NCBI GenBank assembly: GCA_964476625.1
Contig: CAYZBJ010000060.1
Location: 1-25,996, forward strand
Length of the DNA: 25,996 nucleotides
DNA from: JAMLIN01 sp964476625
Lineage (GTDB): Bacteria > Pseudomonadota > Gammaproteobacteria > Burkholderiales > Burkholderiaceae_E
Direction: 5' to 3'
In this document: piece by piece, positions 22,293-25,996 of the stretch
Numbering within the stretch: position 1 is the first letter of the stretch
Layout: every line of letters begins with the position of its first letter
Program-made: the position numbers and the translations under genes
The notes under the pieces: generated by a model
What the model saw: the letters and a program-made list of their open reading frames with translations, nothing else
Told to the model about the DNA's origin: nothing
The model's database searches: none

Positions 22293-23105
22293 ATGAACAC
22301 GTCCGTACTGCGACGATTGCTGGCAATTGTCCTCGTAGCGCTCACTGCGCTGGTCGCCGGCTGCCAGACTGGACGCGAACCCGATCCCACGATCGGCTGG
22401 ACGCCCGACCGATTGTATGCCGAGGCCAAGGACGAACTCGCATCGGGCAGCTACGCCGAGGCGATCAAGCTCCTGCAGAAGCTCGAATCGCGCTATCCGT
22501 TCGGGCGCTGGGCGCAGCAGGCCCAGCTCGAGCTGATCTACGCGCAGTACAAGGACAACGAGCGCGCCCTCGCCCTGGCTGCGGCCGACCGCTTCATCCG
22601 GCTGCACCCGAACCATCCGGCCCTCGACTACGTCCACTACATGAAGGGTCTCGTCAACTTCAACGACCAGAGCGGCCTGATGGCCAATCTTGGCGGACAG
22701 GACCTGTCCGAACGCGACCTCGCCGCGGCCCGCGATGCCTTCGACGCGTTTCGCCAGGTCGTCCAGCAGTATCCCGAGAGCAAGTACGCCGCCGACTCGC
22801 ACGCCCGGATGGCCTACCTCGTCAACGCGATGGCGGCCGGTGAAGTCCATATCGCGCGCTACTACTTCGAGCGCGGTGCGTTCATCGCGGCGGCCAACCG
22901 CGCGCAGGCCGCGGTTCGCCAGTACCAGCAGACGCCCGCCATCGAGGAAGCGCTCTACATCATGTACCGCGCCTACGATGAACTCGGCATGACCGAGCTG
23001 CGCGACAATGCCAGGCGGGTCCTGATGGCGAACTTCCCCGACAGCCAGCTCATGGAGACCGGCTTCGCACGAGACAACCGCCGCTGGTGGCAGGTCTGGC
23101 GGTAG
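22293..23105 (+). CDS. bamD: Outer membrane assembly lipoprotein BamD
   Basis: 270-residue lipoprotein of the BAM complex, anchored to the periplasmic side of the outer membrane and essential for beta-barrel insertion in model species. The signal peptide LLAIVLVALTALVAGC has a lipobox VAGC with the acylated Cys24. TPR-like repeats follow: LYAEAKDELASGSYAEAIKL, QLELIYAQYKDNERALALAA, AARDAFDAFRQVVQQYPESK and HIARYYFERGAFIAAANRA. The ATG at 22293 gives a normal signal peptide; ATG 22278 would add five residues. Length and motifs fit BamD (ComL). Confidence 0.94.
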   Translation: MNTSVLRRLLAIVLVALTALVAGCQTGREPDPTIGWTPDRLYAEAKDELASGSYAEAIKLLQKLESRYPFGRWAQQAQLELIYAQYKDNERALALAAADRFIRLHPNHPALDYVHYMKGLVNFNDQSGLMANLGGQDLSERDLAAARDAFDAFRQVVQQYPESKYAADSHARMAYLVNAMAAGEVHIARYYFERGAFIAAANRAQAAVRQYQQTPAIEEALYIMYRAYDELGMTELRDNARRVLMANFPDSQLMETGFARDNRRWWQVWR

Positions 23106-23157
23106 AAGCCCGCAAGCGAACCATCCTGTGGTCCGTTCACGGGTTCCGAGGGGCTTC
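23105..23157. terminator. Candidate bidirectional hairpin between bamD and the helicase gene
   Basis: Nested complementary arms, GAAGCCC (23105-23111) with GGGCTTC (23151-23157) and GAACC (23118-23122) with GGTTC (23142-23146), span the convergent gene ends. There is no T-tract on either side and the loop is large, so this is weak. Confidence 0.25.
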
Positions 23158-25200
23158 GGTTTCGGTTCTCCCCGCGTCGCGCTCGATGAACTCCACGACC
23201 TCCGCGACCGATCGCGTCAGGCCGAAGGGCGGCAGGCTCCTCAGCAGGGTCTTGCCGTAGGGGCGCGACACCAGGCGCCGGTCGCCGATCACCAGCACGC
23301 CGCGGTCGCTCTCGGAGCGAATCAGCCGGCCGACGCCCTGCTTGAGCGACATCGCCGCCTCGGGCAGCTGGAGTTCGCGAAAGGGGTCGCCACCACGGGC
23401 GCGCAGGGCTTCGGCGCGGGCCCGGACGACGGGATCGTCGGGCGGGGCGAAGGGAAGCTTGTCGATGACCACCAGTGACAACTGGTCGCCGGGCACGTCC
23501 ACCCCTTCCCAGAAGCTCGCGCTGCCGACGAGCACCGGCGCGCTCGCCCTGCGGAAAGCGTCGATGAGCACGGCGCGCGGCGCGCTGCCCTGGACGAGGA
23601 GCTCCATGCCGTCGGCGAGCCGGGGCGCGAGCAGTTCGGCCATGCGCCCGACCATGCGCAGGCTGGTGCACAGTACGAAGGCGCGGCCCCGGTTGGCGAG
23701 CAGCAACGGGGTGATGGTGTCGGCGAGTTCGGCGGCAAAGCTGTCCGCGGACGGCTCCGCGATGCGCTCGGGCACCAGCAGGCGCGTGTTGCGCGCATAG
23801 TCGAACGGGCTCGGCCAGTAACGCGTTGCCGCGTCCTCGAGGCCGAGCGCGCGCTGGAAATGGCCGAACTCGCCGCCGACCGTGAGCGTGGCCGAGACGA
23901 AGATCCAGGCACGGGGATTCGCCTGCCGATGGCGCCGGAACGGCTCGGCAACCGACAAGGGGCTCGCATGCAAGGCCACGCCCAGGCGCCGGACATCCGC
24001 CCAGAGCACGGCCGGGCCGGCCTGCTCGTCGGTCGTGGCGGTGTCGTCGACGGCAGCGGCCGGCGCCGGCTCGAGCAGCGCCAGGAGCCAGGCCCGCAGG
24101 CGCTGCGCGAGCTGGGCGGCGCGCGGCGCCAGCCGGCCGAGGTCGCGACTGCGCTGGGCCGCCTCCGACAGCGCCGGTTGGGCCGCCTCGATCGCGGCGG
24201 CGAGCCCTTCGATCGCCGCATGCAGGTCGCCCATCGCGCGCAGGCGACGATCATCGAGGCGAGCCGGTCCCCCCGCATGCAGGCGGAACTCCCGCAAGCC
24301 AGCCTCGATCGCCCCGGCCCGCGCCATCCAGTCGTCGGCATCGGGCGCATCGGCCCGCCCGATCCGCAGCAGGTCGCGAGCCAGTTCGATGAGCTGCCGG
24401 GTCGAGATGGCGACGCCGAAGAACTGGGTGGCCACATCGGGCAGCTGGTGAGCCTCGTCGAAGACCAGCACCTCGGTGGCCGGCAGCAATTCCGAGACGC
24501 CCTCGTCGCGCAAGGCGAGATCGGCGCAGAACAGGTGGTGGTTGACGACCACCACGTCGGCCTGCATCGCTCGCCGGCGAGCCCGCATCAGGAAGCAGTC
24601 CTCGAAGCGCGGGCAATCCTGGCCGAGGCAGTTCTCGCGAGTCGAGACCGCCCGTGACCAGGCCGGCGCGTCCTCGGGAATACCTGCCGCCTCGGCCCGG
24701 TCACCGCTGCTCGAAAGCGCCGCAAAGCGCTCGATACGCCGCAGCATCGCCACGTCCTCGCGGCGCTCGAAGCGCCCCTCGAGGAGGTTGCGCTCGAGAT
24801 GATGGTGGCAGACATAGTTGGCCCGCCCCTTGAGCACCGCGACATGGGTCGCGACCCCGAGGGTCGCCGCAAGGGCCGGCAAGTCGCGCCCGACCAGCTG
24901 GTCCTGCAGATGGCGGGTGCCGGTCGAGATCAGGGTCCGGGCGCCCGAGAGCAGGGCAGGAACCAGGTAGGCGAAGGTCTTGCCGGTGCCGGTGCCCGCC
25001 TCCGCCACCAGGGTACCGCGCGCTTCGATGCACCCGGCAATCGCGCGAGCCATGTCCTGCTGGGACTGTCGGCCGGTATAGCCGGGGCGTCGCGCCAGGG
25101 CGCCGGTGGCCGGATCGAAGACGGCGACCACGGCATCGCCGAGCTCGCCGGACGGCGAGCCGGGGCCGTCCGCATCGGCTGCGGCAGGATGGAAGGTCAC
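23137..25200 (-). CDS. DinG/YoaA-type Fe-S ATP-dependent DNA helicase
   Basis: 687-residue XPD-like superfamily 2 helicase, expected to unwind DNA 5' to 3' during repair. Walker A is EAGTGTGKT (67-75) and motif II is VFDEAH (246-251). Between them, C131, C191, C196 and C202 (NYVCHHH; ENCLGQDCPRFEDC) are the four [4Fe-4S] cysteines. Helicase domain 2 has FWEGVDVPGDQLSLVVIDKLPF and QGVGRLIRSESDRG (motif VI). The length and these motifs fit YoaA slightly better than the longer DinG. The GTG at 25200 begins 7 nt after the DUF465 stop; the next upstream ATG would lie inside that gene. There is no clear Shine-Dalgarno, which suggests coupling to the upstream gene. Confidence 0.92.
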   Translation of the reverse strand: MTFHPAAADADGPGSPSGELGDAVVAVFDPATGALARRPGYTGRQSQQDMARAIAGCIEARGTLVAEAGTGTGKTFAYLVPALLSGARTLISTGTRHLQDQLVGRDLPALAATLGVATHVAVLKGRANYVCHHHLERNLLEGRFERREDVAMLRRIERFAALSSSGDRAEAAGIPEDAPAWSRAVSTRENCLGQDCPRFEDCFLMRARRRAMQADVVVVNHHLFCADLALRDEGVSELLPATEVLVFDEAHQLPDVATQFFGVAISTRQLIELARDLLRIGRADAPDADDWMARAGAIEAGLREFRLHAGGPARLDDRRLRAMGDLHAAIEGLAAAIEAAQPALSEAAQRSRDLGRLAPRAAQLAQRLRAWLLALLEPAPAAAVDDTATTDEQAGPAVLWADVRRLGVALHASPLSVAEPFRRHRQANPRAWIFVSATLTVGGEFGHFQRALGLEDAATRYWPSPFDYARNTRLLVPERIAEPSADSFAAELADTITPLLLANRGRAFVLCTSLRMVGRMAELLAPRLADGMELLVQGSAPRAVLIDAFRRASAPVLVGSASFWEGVDVPGDQLSLVVIDKLPFAPPDDPVVRARAEALRARGGDPFRELQLPEAAMSLKQGVGRLIRSESDRGVLVIGDRRLVSRPYGKTLLRSLPPFGLTRSVAEVVEFIERDAGRTETEAPRNP

Positions 25201-25207
25201 CGGTTCA

Positions 25208-25423
25208 TCAAGCTTGGATGTCGGGCACCAGCTGCATCTGCAGGACGACCATCGCATCCTTGACTTGCAGCTTGCGCTTCTTCAGGCGACGCAACTGGAG
25301 TTGGTCGAAGCCACCTTCCTGGACCAGTGCTTCGATCATGGTGTCGAGACCTCGGTGCTCGAGCACCAGCTCGGCAATGCGACGCTTGATCGCTTCCTGG
25401 GGTTGATACGGATCCGAAACCAT
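25208..25423 (-). CDS. DUF465 (YdcH-like) small protein
   Basis: 71 residues, almost entirely helical. The conserved core is EHRGLDTMIEALVQEG followed by FDQLQLRRLKKRKLQVKD, the usual DUF465 signature, ending in VVLQMQLVPDIQA. The heptad-like pattern suggests a coiled coil. The ATG at 25423 (MVSDPYQPQEAIKRRIAEL) gives the usual family length; starting at 25531 would include sequence carrying the candidate promoter. No molecular function is established for this family. It directly precedes the helicase gene and is probably co-transcribed with it. Confidence 0.85.
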   Translation of the reverse strand: MVSDPYQPQEAIKRRIAELVLEHRGLDTMIEALVQEGGFDQLQLRRLKKRKLQVKDAMVVLQMQLVPDIQA

Positions 25424-25498
25424 AGGGACCATCCCGAATGCCAGCGCCGTGCCGACCCACCCCGCGCCAGGATGCCGCTGGCTGGCCGGCAGCATGGA

Positions 25499-25527
25499 AT
25501 AATACTTCGCTGCCAGACGGTACTCAA
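25499..25527 (-). promoter_or_regulatory. Candidate sigma-70 promoter of the DUF465-helicase operon
   Basis: On the minus strand, TTGAGT (25527-25522), exactly 17 nt, then TATTAT (25504-25499). The leader to the ATG at 25423 would be about 70 nt. This is one of the best-formed promoters in the window and supports the shorter DUF465 start. Confidence 0.55.
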
Positions 25528-25533
25528 TCATCC

Positions 25534-25996
25534 ATGCAATGGCTGCGATTGGCGGTCTGTACCGCCCAGCACCAGGGGGACCGGGACGAACAGCAGGATC
25601 GAGTCGCCCTCCTCGCGTCGGACCTGGACCCGCGCTGCGCCCTCGGCGTCCTTGCCGACGGCCTTGGCGGCCGCAGTGGCGGCGCCCTGGCCGCCGAGAA
25701 CGTGCTGCTCACCTGCCAGTCGCGATTCCGCAGTTTCACGCCCTCGGCCGAACCGGTCGACGCCTTCTTCCGATCCCTGGTCGACGAGGCGCATACGGTC
25801 CTCAAGCTCACCGCCATCACCTCCCGGCTGGAGCCGCACACCACCTTCGCCGCCCTGCTGGTCCAGCCCGAGCGGGTCGACTGGTGTCATGTCGGCGACA
25901 GCCGCGTCTACCACCTGCGCGACGGCAAGGTGGCGCACCGCACCGAGGGCTCGATGCCATCGCGGGCGAGCCGTTGCGCCAGGCTATGGTCCTCGG
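25534..25996 (+). CDS. PP2C-family protein phosphatase, partial, with inverted 3' segment
   Basis: First about 137 codons of a PPM/PP2C-type serine/threonine phosphatase. AVCTAQHQGDRDEQQDRV corresponds to the usual N-terminal metal-binding segment, VLADGLGGRSGG to the DGMGG motif (D42, G43), TTFAALLV to the following strand, and CHVGDSRVYHLRDGKVAHRTE to the GDSR motif (G121, D122). After HRTE the frame loses family resemblance (GSMPSRASRCARLWSS). The reverse complement of 25943-25996 restores it as TEDHSLAQRLARDGIEPS, so the last 54 bases appear inverted. The gene continues beyond the window. No Shine-Dalgarno is visible. No kinase partner can be seen. Confidence 0.8.
   Translation, partial: MQWLRLAVCTAQHQGDRDEQQDRVALLASDLDPRCALGVLADGLGGRSGGALAAENVLLTCQSRFRSFTPSAEPVDAFFRSLVDEAHTVLKLTAITSRLEPHTTFAALLVQPERVDWCHVGDSRVYHLRDGKVAHRTEGSMPSRASRCARLWSS
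25943..25996. other. Inverted 54-bp segment bounded by CCGAGG/CCTCGG
   Basis: The segment starts with CCGAGG (25943-25948) and ends with its complement CCTCGG (25991-25996) at the last base of the window. Flipping it keeps both ends unchanged and turns a nonsense-like tail of the PP2C frame into a family-typical sequence with the TEDHS motif. Either a real inversion or a fold-back sequencing or assembly artefact at a contig end; the latter is the simpler explanation. Confidence 0.7.

Noticed and set aside
25943..25996. Simple frameshift explanation for the odd PP2C tail
   Set aside because: Neither of the other two forward frames (R-G-R-A-V-A-P or L-D-A-I-A-G-E-P-L-R) matches the family. Only the reverse complement does, in the same frame.
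1..25996. CRISPR array, tRNA/rRNA genes, insertion sequences or prophage
   Set aside because: No regularly spaced repeats, cloverleaf or rRNA-like stretches, transposase or phage genes were seen on either strand.

Overview
The window is GC-rich and densely packed, with very short intergenic gaps. It reads as a chromosomal core segment of a polyhydroxyalkanoate-forming proteobacterium, most likely a betaproteobacterium. That placement is an inference from the class I phaC-phaB-phaR cluster beside rimO, the pgeF-rluD pair divergent from bamD, the tsaB-rimI-uracil-DNA-glycosylase operon and an OmpR/EnvZ pair. No rRNA, tRNA, insertion sequence, prophage or CRISPR array was seen, and no stretch longer than about 300 bases lacks a gene.

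Layout. 1-2254: alanine racemase (3' end outside the window) divergent from the lysophospholipid transporter lplT. 2279-4808, minus strand: a small exported protein of unknown function, then tsaB-rimI-family 4 uracil-DNA glycosylase. 4929-7082: ompR-envZ, preceded by an array of GTAA-type boxes. 7171-9710: a three-gene redox module of a rubredoxin-less rubrerythrin, a CCG-domain Fe-S oxidoreductase and a DUF3501 protein. 9712-10904, minus strand: ispD-ispF of the MEP isoprenoid pathway. 10955-15348: mfd-serB. 15368-16750, minus strand: rimO. 16892-20167, minus strand: phaC-phaB-phaR for PHB synthesis. 20269-20511: a small membrane protein. 20488-22283, minus strand: rluD-pgeF. 22293-23105: bamD. 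23137-25423, minus strand: a DUF465 (YdcH-like) protein followed by a DinG/YoaA-type Fe-S helicase. 25534 to the edge: the start of a PP2C-family protein phosphatase.

How the genes relate. Most are housekeeping: cell wall (alr), phospholipid recycling (lplT), outer-membrane assembly (bamD), tRNA t6A synthesis (tsaB), ribosome maturation (rimI, rimO, rluD), DNA repair (uracil glycosylase, mfd, dinG-like) and isoprenoids (ispDF). The more specialised parts are the PHB locus, whose synthase carries an unusual basic Lys/Ala/Pro-rich N-terminal tail, and the rubrerythrin/Fe-S/DUF3501 module, whose biochemical role is not established.

Main unexpected observations. (1) The last 54 bases form an exact inversion bounded by CCGAGG/CCTCGG. 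Read in reverse complement, they restore the expected PP2C reading frame, including the TEDHS motif. (2) Several genes (alr, the small exported protein and ompR; tsaB nearly so) have a -10-like hexamer only 6-8 nt before the start codon, suggesting leaderless transcripts. (3) Two divergent gene pairs appear to share overlapping back-to-back -10 elements.
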